Source: Trametes villosa (lineage: Eukaryota; Basidiomycota; Agaricomycetes; Polyporales; Polyporaceae). From it: a DNA stretch of 64,000 nt. Of this stretch, positions 54,340 to 64,000 are shown one piece after another. A program made the translations under genes and the position numbers. The stretch is from positions 186,001 through 250,000 of the forward strand of contig PUDQ02000010.1 of assembly GCA_002964805.2 (NCBI GenBank). Reading direction: 5' to 3'. How positions within the stretch are numbered: the stretch's first letter is position 1; every line of letters starts with the position of its first letter. The notes beneath the pieces were generated by a model, which saw nothing but the letters and a program-made list of their open reading frames with translations, made no database searches and was not told where the DNA came from.

Positions 54340-56098
54340 TCACTCGTCCCCAGCCAGGTCGAACCCGGCCACATGCAGCAGCGTTGCGAACTGCCCCCAA
54401 GACGAGATCAGCCCGCGCACGGAAGCAGCCGCAAGAGAAGCACACGCACCTGCACCTTCGCGATGGACTTGATCTGCTCGAAGTCGTAGTTCTCGCGGTC
54501 GCTCAGGTCGCCTGACGGGCCCCGCATCAGCTTCCGCTTCTGCCTGCGCACGAACTGGGAGAAGGGCAGGGGACTGACCGCTGTTGTGATACATGGGGTC
54601 CGCGATGGGCCCGGCGCGCTCGAAGACCTGAGTAGAAGGGAAGCCTTGGCCGTGGAAGCTCTGGAGTAACACATGGTCAGCTTAGGCTCATTCTCACGAC
54701 ATGGCTTCTACTCGCCTGGTGGTCGCTGCAGCAGGCCTAGATGATAGATACTGTTCAGGAGCATGTTCGCCGATGCCAAAATCAGGAAGGCTCGCTTACC
54801 GGGGTGAAGCCGACCTTCAGCTCGGGGCTGTAGATGGCCGACAGGTTCGCGACGAGCTGGGTCACTTCGGGGGTGCCAATCCTGCGCATACAATCAGTCT
54901 TACCCTCTTTGGGGTACTTGAGCAACGTACCGGTCAGGAAGGCCAAGCTGCGCAGGCTCGCCGGGGGCGTGGTACGCAAGCATGTCCGCCTGGACCATGA
55001 GCGTCAAGTTCGCGTTCTTCTGGCGCAGCTCCTGCGCGTAGTAGCGCGAACCGTAGAGACCTTGCTCCTCGCCGGAGAACGCGGCGATCTGGACGTTCTT
55101 GCGGAACTGCACGCCCTTGCGCGCGATGGCGCGCGCAATCCCGAGCAGCGCGGTAGTGCCAGAACCGTCGTCGTCGCCGCCTGGGGCACGCGTGCTGCCG
55201 AACGAGCCGCGGCTGTCGTAGTGGGCGCTGATGAGGACCGTCTCCGTCGTGTCCTCGGAAGCCTCGTACGAGCTGCGGCGCTGTTAGATCGCGCGTAGTC
55301 TGGCAGGAGAAGTACTCACCAGATAACGTTCGGCGCGAAGCCCGACAGGTAAGGCTTGAGCTCACAGCTCGCGCCCAGCTCCTCGAAGTTAGACTTCAGC
55401 CACTCCGCCGCGATAAGGACGCCCTTGGAGAACGAGTGACGGGACACGATCTCCGACGAGGACGACTCGCCCGTGAGATAGCGCACGTCCGCGCGCAGCT
55501 GCGGCACGGAAATGTTGTTGACGATCGAGGACACGACGGGGTCGAACTTCAGGTTGTGCAGGATGTCCTTCACGCGCTCCACGGCCTTCGACGGGACGGG
55601 GATGAACGGCACCGGCGCAGCGGGGAGCGGGGACGCCTTCCAGAACGCAGGGAGGTGCTGGTCGAGCGTGAGCGCGGTCTCGCTGTCCACGGAGATCAGC
55701 GCGGCGTCCGCCGTGCGGTGGAGGAGCTGTGCGCCCTTGCGCTCCCCGAAGACGACCTGCTCGCCGTCGGACGCGGCCGGGGCGGCGGTGGGGAGGTGCG
55801 CGAGGAACGCCGCGATCTCGTCGACGAACGTCGCGGGCTTGACGGCGGGGTCGACGGCCTCCTGCTGCAGCCAGACGAGCTGCTGCACCTCCCCGGAGAT
55901 CGTCCCGAGCGAGCCCTCGGACTCCAGGACGAAGTGGGAGGGCATCTCGGCGACGCACAGCTCGTCGTCCGTTATGAAGATGTCATGCTGCCCGTGGGTG
56001 CCGTAGTAGTACTGCGAGAGGCAGCTGTCGGCGGCCTGGGGGGTGTGCGGGACGGCGATGAGGAGAGCGGCGGGGGCGAGGGCGTTGACGAGCAGCAT
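54340..56098 (-). CDS. Secreted M28-family aminopeptidase, second paralogue
   Basis: Seven exons (56098-55320, 55272-54931, 54881-54800, 54736-54716, 54660-54579, 54511-54450, 54390-54340) give 472 residues. It has a signal peptide (MLLVNALAPAALLIAVPH), then a prodomain. The catalytic part carries AHYDSRGSFGS, GGDDDGSGTTALL, FSGEEQGLYGS, VQADMLAYHAPGEP and CCSDHQSFHGQGFP, the complete M28 zinc-ligand set. The protein ends HVAGFDLAGDE. The last ligand block is encoded by a 21-nt exon (ACCSDHQ) whose downstream donor is GC (GCGAGT) rather than GT. In the paralogue at 24090 this block sits in one uninterrupted exon. Conversely, the intron after the SRYYAQ region of the other copy is absent here. 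The two copies are thus diverged duplicates on opposite strands, 30 kb apart. Confidence 0.85.
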
Positions 56099-56656
56099 GG
56101 TGTCGAGCTCGTCGTGGACGTCGACGTTGGGAACGAGGTGGTGGTCGTTCGAGCGTTCCGGACGGGCGCCTCGCGGTCCGTATGACGTTAGTCTGTCCGA
56201 TTATGGCGATCTCAGATCCGGCCGCATGTCTACTCACCGCCAGCATGAACGGCGCCGCTGGTACTACAGGCTTACGTTCATCACTTCCAGCAGCCGCGGT
56301 GAAGTAAATAACCCTACATATGTGTGTAGACTATGCTTCCAAGCACGTTCCGTGCTGAGGCCGAGCGATTTAACATGCAATACAGGCAAACGTCCCACGG
56401 AATGGCATGTCGCCTCCGCTCCAGTTTGTAGAATGCAAGACACTAGCGAATGACTACGACAGCTGTTGACACAGCACGCGTCGATTAAGGTATGTCCATC
56501 CATGTAGACTGTGTGATCCGTATAGTAATGAGATCAGGCACTATAGTACACCGCAGAGCTAAGGTCCGATATGTAGTAGCTAGCTACGCATGTCCGCAAA
56601 TGTCCGTCCGAGTAGGCGCGCCGCGGTCGCCTAAGTGTATGTTACAGGATGCACCG
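56099..56656 (+). other. Intergenic stretch, nothing recognised
   Basis: About 560 bp between the aminopeptidase start and the stop of the DUF6533-type gene. The right half is AT-richer than its surroundings. No gene seen. Confidence 0.4.
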
Positions 56657-58292
56657 CTATATCTCGAGAGCTTCTGACGGCCAGCGGTGGGGCAGGTCGA
56701 CGAGCTTCGGGTCGCGGATGTTGAGCATTAGGCGGGTAATGAGTGTGGTGGAGATGCTGCGGGGGTAGAGGATAAGTTGGAGCGCGCGAAGGACGAGGAG
56801 GGGAGGTAGACTTACACATTCGTCAAGGTCGTGCTGACGCCCTTATATACGGGCTACACAGAGGAATGTCAGTATGAGCAGGCTGGCGGGTCAGCAAGTA
56901 CGAGTGTGTCTTCTAACCTGGGCCAGCTGCAGCACACGTACATTCAGTACACATGTCGATACACCGGACAGAGCAGGAAACCACTCACAATGTACGTCAA
57001 AATGTTGCAGAAATAGCACACAACGAGGATGCTACAGGCACGCCACGAAGTATCAGCATGCGTCCCGATCATCACCGACTGTCAACGGGAGTGCACGAAC
57101 CCAAAGTAGATCGTTCCTGGAAAGTGGACACCACCGTCAGCCTTATATATCGAGCAAGGCACGGGAGTGGGGGCGGCTCACCATCTCGCAGCATGATGTG
57201 GAACAGGCTGTGGCTCCACATGCGGCCGACGCGCAGCGCCTGGATGAGGGTGAGGACGAAGACGGTCGCGTCGAAGACGAGGATGGAGCTCCAGGCGGCG
57301 GCGAGATCTAACGAGGCCACAGTCAATATTGTGTACCTAGCGCTGCTGTCCGTGGCACGACTTACAAGTCCCCCTACAGCGGAGACGGTGTAAGTAGGAT
57401 TAAATTGAAGAGGCGGAAGGGCAACGTACTGTTTCGCGGACAGCGTCAGGTCGCAGCCGGTATATACTGCGAGGTCCTGAAAAGACTGCAGGTGTAGGCT
57501 TCGTACGCTAACGATTGCCCACTGCAGCAAATAGTGAGTACGAACACATACATATATGCGGGCGGCACTGCTCACCACGCTGACAGCCGCGCCCACCGCG
57601 CATATAGACGCGAGCAGGTAGACGACCTTGCGGTTCCGGTTGTAGAGCGCATATGTACGGAGCATGAGAAGCACTGTCGGGCGGATGTGGTGAATGCCGC
57701 ATACATGGACGACGCGGGCAATGCGAACCTCCGACGAAGAACTGGGTGAGCGCGGCGAGGATCTGGTGGTAGACTTGCAACTTCCGGCATCTACCTGGAA
57801 TGTGAGCTTCTGGCCTTGGCGCCCTGTCGGATTCTGGTACTTACGACTAAAACGGCGAACATTCCAGAGAGAACGTCAGGTAATATTCGCTGCGTGTACA
57901 GACATTGGGCACTCACCGCCTCGGGCATGATCGCGAAGAACTCGACGACCACCGGTATGTGGCTGATGACCGACAGGTACCGGTTCAGGAAGTAGAAAAT
58001 CGACGCCCATGACCGACCGCCCCTCCAGTACCGCTCGACTTCGAGCGGGATGGTCAACACGAAGTCATACCACAGGATACCTGTAATCCGCATACACGTT
58101 CAGCATTTTTTTGGGGGTGAGCATTGCGCTGCGGCTGGGGCTCACCGAACGCGATGCACGCAAATATGCGGTTATAATGGTTGGATTCTGCACTGTAGCA
58201 GGCATTTTCAGCATCCGGTTGTGGCAAACCAAGCTAGGATATTCGCGGTACACCTACATCGTGAGTAGCCGCGCCGCAGAGGCAGCGGTCAT
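56657..58292 (-). CDS. DUF6533-type seven-helix membrane protein
   Basis: Exons (58292-58258, 58192-58146, 58080-57917, 57845-57846 tentative, 57790-57729, 57673-57576, 57521-57430, 57373-57366, 57307-57182, 57116-57101, 57031-56989, 56926-56918, 56853-56816, 56756-56657) sum to 840 nt, 279 residues. The family is abundant in mushrooms, has seven helices and unknown function. Hallmarks: GILWYDFVLTIPLEVERYW, FLNRYLSVISHIPVVVEFF, LQVYHQILAALTQFF, LLMLRTYALYNRNRKVVYLL, AAAWSSILVFDATVFVLTLI, HIMLRDGTIYFGILVVCYF, YKGVSTTLTNVISTTLITR and LMLNIRDP. Exons of 8 nt (57366-57373) and 9 nt (56918-56926) are needed to keep the family motifs in frame. The 2-nt exon is the least certain join; without it the frame breaks before LQVYHQ. 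It may be receptor-like but is not STE3. Confidence 0.75.
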
Positions 58293-59292
58293 TTTACGCT
58301 GGACAGTTGGGTCCTCGGCCCGGGATTTCCGGCCACAGCCCCGCTACGGAACGAGCAAGCCGCAGATCGGAACAGTAGAGGAGCCAGGGTGGCTGCGATG
58401 GCCCGAGGGGGGAGCGAACGAGAGTGGGAGGCCGCACAGACAGCGGCGCGGGGGCGCACGTCGACGTCGACGGTGCAGAAGGGAATGGGGATGGGGAGGG
58501 GGGCCAGGGACGTACGTGCAGGGTGCGGCGTGGGAGGGGCCTGGAGGGGAGCGGGGAAACGAATCAGCCCTGCGCCGCCGCGCGAGGTTCAAAAGTGCGC
58601 GGGGCGGACGCGATGCCCTCTCGACCGCTGCCTGTTGCAACCTGCACGCGCCCCGCCGGGCACGCGGGCGTGTCACCCGCACTGTCAGCGCCGTCAAGCA
58701 GAGCCGGAGATGGACAGATGTGGCAGGCACTAGCAGGGCCTGGCAGGCCGCGGGGGCGCATGTGAATCGCCCTTGGCCTGCGGCCAAGGAGTGCAGCTGC
58801 CCACGAACGTCGAAGATTGGCATGTTGACACAGGGGCGTCCGGGGAATGAGATAAGCTGTATGCGGGATCGACGAGGGCGTGCATGCATACCCAAACTGT
58901 CGAGAACTTGGTGTCGTCGAGAACAAGCCGGCGGTTTAAAGCAAGTTGCAGGTATATTTGATTCGGGCGATCTATTGCGAAGCAGTTGATGTTAGTGATT
59001 CATGCAATCCTCGGGCTCCGCCTGGACTGCAGTCACTGCCCTCAGATGCCTGTAGGACCAAGTGCGGAACAGGCGGAATTACACACCGCGGGGTACATGG
59101 GAGCAAGTGCAATTTACCGCGACAGATCACATATATCATATCTGTCAGAAGCTGACAGCGTTCTGCGGAACCCTCAGAACACAACCACCGGGGCCCGCAC
59201 CACACGCATGTGCTCTGCTACTCACAGGTGCAAGTAGGACAAACCCTGGTACCCCGTGAATGGGTATGTCGATGCTAAGTTATGGTTACATT
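58293..59292 (+). other. Intergenic stretch, nothing recognised
   Basis: About 1 kb upstream of the DUF6533-type gene. The GC-rich part (58380-58760) is open in several frames on both strands but is low-complexity (Arg/Gly/Ala-rich shadows). No gene called. Confidence 0.4.
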
Positions 59293-59359
59293 GTTGCAGC
59301 GTTCAGCTTGGAATCTCCAGGAAGTCTACGGGTTCAAAGGTTCGGCGGGCAAAACATGT

Positions 59360-59464
59360 TGACGAGAGTGGGATTCGAACCCACGCCCTTTCGGACCAGA
59401 TATCGCAGCACCCTTGTCGGGTAACTCCTTAGTCTGGCGCCTTAGACCGCTCGGCCATCTCGCC
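59360..59464 (-). tRNA. tRNA-Leu (anticodon AAG) with intron, left copy
   Basis: Reverse complement gives a class II tRNA: acceptor GGCGAGA/TCTCGTC, D-arm TGGCCGAGCGGTC, anticodon stem CCAGA/TCTGG with loop CTAAGG-A, a 25-nt intron after position 37, long variable arm, and T-arm GTGGGTTCGAATCCCAC. Confidence 0.88.
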
Positions 59465-59608
59465 ATGTAGACATTTCCCCCTGTAACATATATCAGCCGT
59501 TGCAAATCCTCCGCTGTCATGTCTTCAGCTCCCCCTCAGAGTCTTCCCCCCGGGGGCCCGAGACAAACATAGAACCCCCATACAAGCATGTAATGACGGG
59601 GCCAATAT

Positions 59609-59713
59609 GGCGAGATGGCCGAGCGGTCTAAGGCGCCAGACTAAGGAGTTACCCGACAAGGGTGCTGCGATATCTGGTCCGAAAGGGCGTGGGTTTGAAT
59701 CCCACTCTCGTCA
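59609..59713 (+). tRNA. tRNA-Leu (anticodon AAG) with intron, right copy
   Basis: Same cloverleaf and 25-nt intron (59647-59671) as the left copy; anticodon AAG at 59643-59645. The T-loop reads TTTGAAT instead of TTCGAAT, changing the nearly invariant C56. This copy may therefore be impaired. Confidence 0.82.
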
Positions 59714-59780
59714 ACATGTTTTGCCCGCCGAACCTTTGAACCCGTAGACTTCCTGGAGATTCCAAGCTGAACGCTGCAAC

Positions 59781-60573
59781 TTTTGGGAATCGGCAGCAAG
59801 ATGAGTTGCACTTTTTTCACAACTCTTTTAAGTATCTCCTCCACGAAGCGGCTGTACGCAGGTTGGCGATTGCCTCCCACAGGCAGACGAAGGTGATCTA
59901 TTCAACCGGGGGAGGACGAAGTACTCGGTTGTCGACTCGGAGCTGTTCCAATGACCTCCGAATCTGAGCGCTCCCAGAGATCTCAGTGTAAGTAGTCTCA
60001 GGCTTGCAATGGCGCTTGAAGCTTGAAGATCGGCCGCTCCATGATCACAGCGCGCACGGGAAAATATCAGAACCTGGCGAGTCCAGTGTTTCCTCTGTGA
60101 ATCACGATTAGCAGGAGTCGCCGCAGAGAGGCAGCCTCACACGGACCAATTATCTGCACCTCTAGATCCCGCTATTCTTGCAACGCCATGGTGAAGCATC
60201 TGAGGCGTTCCCTGACAATTGTGCTTAATACCAACGACGGATGAATCGCTACGGAAGGCGCTGAATGCTGATGTCTTCTTGCAAGTCAGGTCAACGGTTG
60301 TACGTCCCAGCGCCGTCAAGCCGCATCCTCTAGGCTCTCGGCGACTTAGTAGAAAGCTCGATCGTGGTCGCCATAGCAGACTTTTTGTGTCTAGCGGGGT
60401 TTTATGAACCTGAACGACACAAGCCTAAGGGCATAGCACTCACCGGCGTCGCCGTCCTGGCATTGAATGCGCATGTGTTTTCAAGACCTTCATTCCTCGC
60501 GAATGGGCTCAGGCTGTCGAAGGTCGCCGCGCAAGGACACGTCGTAAAAGGGCTCGCCAGCCCGTCAGAGGGG
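59781..60573 (+). other. Intergenic stretch, nothing recognised
   Basis: About 790 bp between the tRNA-Leu inverted repeat and the promoter of the gene at 60700. No coding or RNA signal seen. Confidence 0.4.
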
Positions 60574-60580
60574 TATAAAT
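60574..60580 (+). promoter_or_regulatory. TATA box of the gene at 60700
   Basis: TATAAAT about 120 bp upstream of the chosen ATG. Confidence 0.55.
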
Positions 60581-60699
60581 CCCGTGCTGTCCCTACCCGC
60601 ACCTCCACCATATCCCGAACTATATCCCTGGTCGCATACCTACCTTCACTGACACTGGCGATCAGCCTTTCCTAGCACCGCCGCTGTACGATCAGCAAC

Positions 60700-61572
60700 A
60701 TGGCCACCAAGGAAGAAGCATTCGGTGAGTAGTCTCATCCGCCGCGTTCCCACATGTATGCGCGTTGACTCACCGTTGGGTTCCCACATCAGAATTCGAG
60801 GTCGTCCGCGTCGACATGCGATGCCAGGCCATGCGGGCGTGGACATGCCCTAAACCTCAGGCTGTAGGGGACGGGTCCCATGCATTTACAGCTTTTGAGT
60901 CCCATCAATCCCCCTTCAACCCCCGCGCCCACTCGCCCCCGGCGCGTCACGTTGCAGTGGGGGAGCTCCAGAGCCCGAGCGCTGTGGAGATGAACGCGAG
61001 CGACCTAGGGCGGTGCTCGAACTTCAAGCTAAGCTGGAGCCTGAATGCAATCAAGCAGCTGCGGGAGTGCGACGGCAGCCGCGTCGGCGATATCGTATGG
61101 AACGTGGTAAGCCTAATAACCCACCCAGCCATTTCGCATATACCGACTCTGAGCGAACGGACAGGCCAGTCTCTTCATGCATCAAGAAAAGGCAGGATTG
61201 GGACGCCTGGAGTTTAAATGTGGCGCGAGGCGGGCCGTCCGCTTCGACTTCATCGTCCAGCAGACGAAGGGGCCTCAAGTCGACATCACATCGTCGGCCG
61301 ACCGTGTATCGACACTGCGTCGCGCCCTCCATGCGAACTTCCCAACGCAGAAGACAGGGTTCGTGGATCTTACGATGAACGTCGAGTTCGTCCTCGTGCT
61401 TTCTGGCAGTGCGGAGGAAGGTGGCGTTCTCGAAGTCTGGCCTGGCGACTTCCCTACGGCTCCGCGCGATTTGGGCCCGGGTCGGACGTTGGCAAGGACA
61501 GAGACAGAGACAAGGATTAAGGCAAAGAAGGACGAGGGCGAGGGCGCAGTTGAGCATGCTTCTCCGTGTTGA
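60700..61572 (+). CDS. Hypothetical protein
   Basis: Three exons (60700-60724, 60793-61106, 61165-61572) give 248 residues starting MATKEEAFEFEVVRVDMRCQ. The middle part is Ser/Pro/His-rich (HQSPFNPRAHSPPARH). The C-terminal half has ordered-looking strands (LGRLEFKCGARRAVRFDF, GFVDLTMNVEFVLVLSG) and a charged tail (RTETETRIKAKKDEGEG). I do not recognise the family. The first exon is only 25 nt but has an ATG at a sensible distance from a TATA box and a consensus GTGAGT donor. The second exon might itself contain an unrecognised intron in its Pro/His-rich part. Confidence 0.5.
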
Positions 61573-61762
61573 TATCCGTATTGCAGCCTGCGTATATGTG
61601 CGGCGCCCGGTGATATTGGTCCAGCGATGATGAAGCTCTTACTGTCGTAGAAGTCTTGCATCACCGCTATGACTATCCGTATGAAGGCATTCGGTCCGCA
61701 ATGAATGACAGTGGAAAGAACGAGCTTCAAGATGAATACACCTTCGCTCCCTGCCCTGCCCC

Positions 61763-62985
61763 CTACGGCAAGCACGCAAGCGGCAGGCCCTGGAGGCGCT
61801 CCTTGACCGCAGCCTGCAGCGTCGCGTTCACGTCCAGCTTGCTCTGCGCGTCGAGCACGGACACGCTCGCGTAGCAGCCCTTGCCCACCACGCTGCTCTC
61901 CGTCGGCAGGTGGTCCGTCCCGCACGTCTCCGCGTCCGTCTCGAAGATGTTCCACACGAGGCGCGAGAACACCCACTGGTACGCGTCCGCGCTCGCGCGC
62001 GCGCACTTGTCCACGGACGCGTAGTTCACGTTCACGATCACCCCTGGGGGGAGGTACGGGCCTGGGTTCGCCGCGGCGGCGGAGGAGAGCGTGCGCACGA
62101 ACTGCGCGGTGAGGTCCGAGTAGACGCGCGCGGCGACGGAGGAGGTCGCATTGGGCGAGGTAGTGAGCGTCGTGTAGGAGACTTGCGAGCCGCTCACGCC
62201 GGAGAAGGCGGCGGCGGGGATGCCGTTGCGTGCGGCCTCGCATGCGGCGCCGCTAGAAATGTATAAGATTAGTACATAACGATGTAGGCTAAGGAGGCGG
62301 CAAACGTACACAGTGCCGGAGAGGAGTACGACAAGGCCTAGGTTGCCTTGTTAGCCGCATATGTCAGGCTTACGCGCGGTCCGAACTGTCGAAAGACGTA
62401 CTGCCGACATTAGGTCCACTGACGACGAAGTCCGGCTTTCCGCCGTTGAAGAACTTGGGAGCGAGGGTCTGGATGCCAAAACGCGCCGCATCCACGCTGC
62501 AAGCGGGGTTACGTCGTGTGCCGTGACATGCGCATACGAGACTTACGGGAAGCCGTTCACGTAGTTCAAACGAGCTAGACGGACGCCCACATGAGCACTT
62601 ACGCAGTTTGACAGCTATGACGTTGTGATGTATAAATAACTTACTGTTGTTGCTATCGGAGCCCGTAGCCGGTGAGCCCGCGGGACAAGTGTTGAACTCG
62701 CAAGGCTCGCTCAGGGGTTTGGGAGTCGAGGATAGCGAGCTCTTGCCGGACTGGTTCAGCGCCGGAGAAGACAGGACAACCTGTTATTTCGGGATGAGCA
62801 ACATCATTCTGACGACACATAATCGCCGCTCGCAAAGAAGCACTAACGTTGTTGCCGGCCTTCACCAGAGCATCGAACTGCTGGCGAATCTGCGCAGTCG
62901 CCCAGCCATCGTCGTTCGAGATGACGATGTTCGTCGCCGCACTGTAGGTGAAAAGGAGCGGAAGCGACAGAGCGAGGACGCGCAT
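61763..62985 (-). CDS. SurE-like phosphatase/nucleotidase, secreted
   Basis: Six exons (62985-62848, 62780-62645, 62574-62547, 62496-62402, 62346-62310, 62252-61763) give 307 residues. SurE-type enzymes are metal-dependent phosphatases acting on nucleotides or other phosphomonoesters. A signal peptide (MRVLALSLPLLFTYSA) is followed at once by NIVISNDDGWATAQIRQQF, the SurE metal-binding ND-DG start. Further motifs are VVLSSPALNQSGKSSL (family pattern P..N.SG), LNYVNGFP, FGIQTLAPKFFNGGKPDFVV, SGPNVGSNLGLVVLLSGTVG and AARNGIPAAAFSG. Cysteine pairs in the C-terminal part (CARAS, CGTDH, CYASV, ACLP) fit a secreted, disulfide-bonded protein. A TATA element lies at 63077-63085 on the same strand. 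Confidence 0.85.
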
Positions 62986-63643
62986 CGTGCCAGCAGCTGG
63001 AGGGGATGCTGATGGTGGTAGTTGGGAAACCCGCGCGGTTCGGTAACGCGCAGAGCATCATCCCGATGCCCGCGGTTTTATATACAGCTGCCTCGGGAGC
63101 TGCCAAGGCCCAAGCAGGGGGAAGAGGGCCATTTCGGGACAGTGCAGGGTGTCCACGGTCACCGTTGCCATATGACAAGAAGCACGGCTCAACTGTTCGA
63201 GTGAACGTTCGTCGTATTGGTAGCACGCGCCGCTGTATCGCCGAGTTCTTCCGCTGAGTCGTCCGCAGCTCGCAGGCGTCGGCCTCTTCACATATGTGCC
63301 AGGGCTGAGTATAGTTGGAGCTTCCTATAACGTGGTGAACGTCCTTGGCCAGCAAAGTCAATTGGACCCAATGATAGCAGAGAAGAGCTCTTCAGAGCTC
63401 CAGTGAAAGTGGCAAGACGAGGACCGGATATCGAAGGTCTGGCCGCCGGTAGAAGACCGCAGGCTTCTGATTGGCTCCCACCTCAGATCAGATCCTATCG
63501 GGGGCGGGGAAGAGATAAGATTAGATGAAGAATTTACTCGCTTTCTCCAAGGTCCGAGCCACACGCTATAAGAGAACTTGACTCGAAGTCTCCAGCATCT
63601 ACTTTCTCACCCGTACCTCCATCTCCACCCCGCATCCCCAGCA
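62986..63643 (+). other. Divergent promoter region between SurE-like and aminotransferase genes
   Basis: About 660 bp. The only element noted is the reverse-strand TATA box near 63080 that serves the SurE-like gene. Confidence 0.4.
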
Positions 63644-64000
63644 ATGGCCATCGAACAAACCGCGAACGGCGTCGCAAACGGCGCGCCCATCGCGGCAACT
63701 GCCCAACCTGCCGAGCTCGATGTACGTTCACGTCCAAAGAACTGTCGTGTGCCGCACAACGATGTTAATCCCGTCGCGAGCATAGGCCGCGAAGGTCACA
63801 GTTACGCTCGCGAACGAGCTCAAGACTGTCCCGCCAGCGACAGAGCTGCGTTTCGGTCAAGTGAGTCTTTCCGGGACGCGCTACAAGCTCCGTGCGCTCA
63901 TGGTACACCGCTGTGCAGGTCATGTCCGACCACATGATGGTCGTCTCCTACGATCCGATCCATGGCTGGTCAGCACCGGAAATCAAGCCGTACGGACCCC
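63644..64000 (+). CDS. Branched-chain amino-acid aminotransferase, N-terminal part (runs off the right edge)
   Basis: Exons 63644-63721, 63786-63860 and 63919 to the edge give the first 78 residues. The protein starts MAIEQTANGVANGAPIAA. It continues AAKVTVTLANELKTVPPA, TELRFGQVMSDHMMVVSYD and GWSAPEIKPYGP, the conserved N-terminal region of class IV, pyridoxal-phosphate-dependent BCAT enzymes. These transfer the amino group of leucine, isoleucine or valine to 2-oxoglutarate. The leader before the conserved block is neutral and lacks a clear mitochondrial presequence, so a cytosolic form is more likely. The catalytic lysine lies beyond the window. Confidence 0.8.

Larger units (their letters stand above)
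59293..59780. repeat. Near-perfect inverted repeat, 174-bp arms, carrying two tRNA-Leu genes
   Basis: Left arm 59293-59466 and right arm 59607-59780 are reverse complements. I noticed one difference, C versus T in the T-loop of the tRNA. The 140-bp spacer is unrelated. Each arm extends about 67 bp past the tRNA 3' end (through TGTTTTGCCCGCCGAACC) and stops 2 bp before the tRNA 5' end. Confidence 0.85.

Noticed and set aside
50785..58292. The polytopic membrane protein and the DUF6533 protein as pheromone receptors
   Set aside because: Neither shows STE3 family sequence blocks; one has about nine helices and an acidic tail, the other matches DUF6533 hallmarks.

Overview
This window looks like a gene-dense chromosome segment from a filamentous basidiomycete, most likely an agaricomycete. 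Nearly every gene is cut by many 45-75 bp introns with short fungal splice signals. Two genes encode tiny CaaX-terminated lipopeptide pheromone precursors. A seven-helix protein of the mushroom-expanded DUF6533 type and a large transposase-like protein typical of agaricomycetes are also present. All exon joins were worked out by eye from reading frame, splice signals and remembered family conservation. No search or expression evidence was available.

Left part (1-23 kb). A partial RGG-rich gene diverges from CNOT11, a CCR4-NOT subunit. A pheromone precursor gene follows, then a tandem duplication. Each duplicated unit carries a leucine-rich-repeat-like gene followed by the 3' end of a trehalose-synthase-complex gene. 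The left unit holds only a broken fragment of that gene, while the right unit holds the intact Tps2/Tps3/Tsl1-type gene. The intact gene carries an exceptional 1.25 kb intron. Next come a small unknown gene, a 14-exon DDE transposase-like gene of 1452 residues, a repeat-rich non-coding stretch and a second pheromone precursor gene. The two pheromones share both their starts and their tails. No STE3-type receptor is visible.

Middle part (24-44 kb). This part holds a secreted M28 aminopeptidase, an F-box/LRR gene, and translation factor eIF2D bracketed by two identical, inverted tRNA-Arg genes. It continues with an AIM3/BBC1-type actin-patch protein and the 18S rRNA dimethylase Dim1. Dim1 has a 13-nt microexon and a foldback element in one intron. 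Then come an SMP-repeat (LEA-like) protein, BolA, a SET-domain methyltransferase and an amidohydrolase.

Right part (44-64 kb). A tandem pair of secreted flavin amine oxidases was duplicated together with a tRNA-Asp gene, now decayed in the second unit. A fungal polytopic membrane protein and a second M28 aminopeptidase with a 21-nt microexon follow. The DUF6533 gene has 8- and 9-nt exons and possibly a 2-nt exon. Two tRNA-Leu genes lie in a near-perfect inverted repeat. The window ends with an unknown gene, a SurE-like phosphatase and the start of a branched-chain aminotransferase.

Themes. Housekeeping genes (CNOT11, eIF2D, Dim1, BolA, BCAT) are interspersed with secreted hydrolases and oxidases. 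Stress-protection genes (trehalose complex, LEA-like) are also present. Local tandem and inverted duplications recur, several of them involving tRNA genes.
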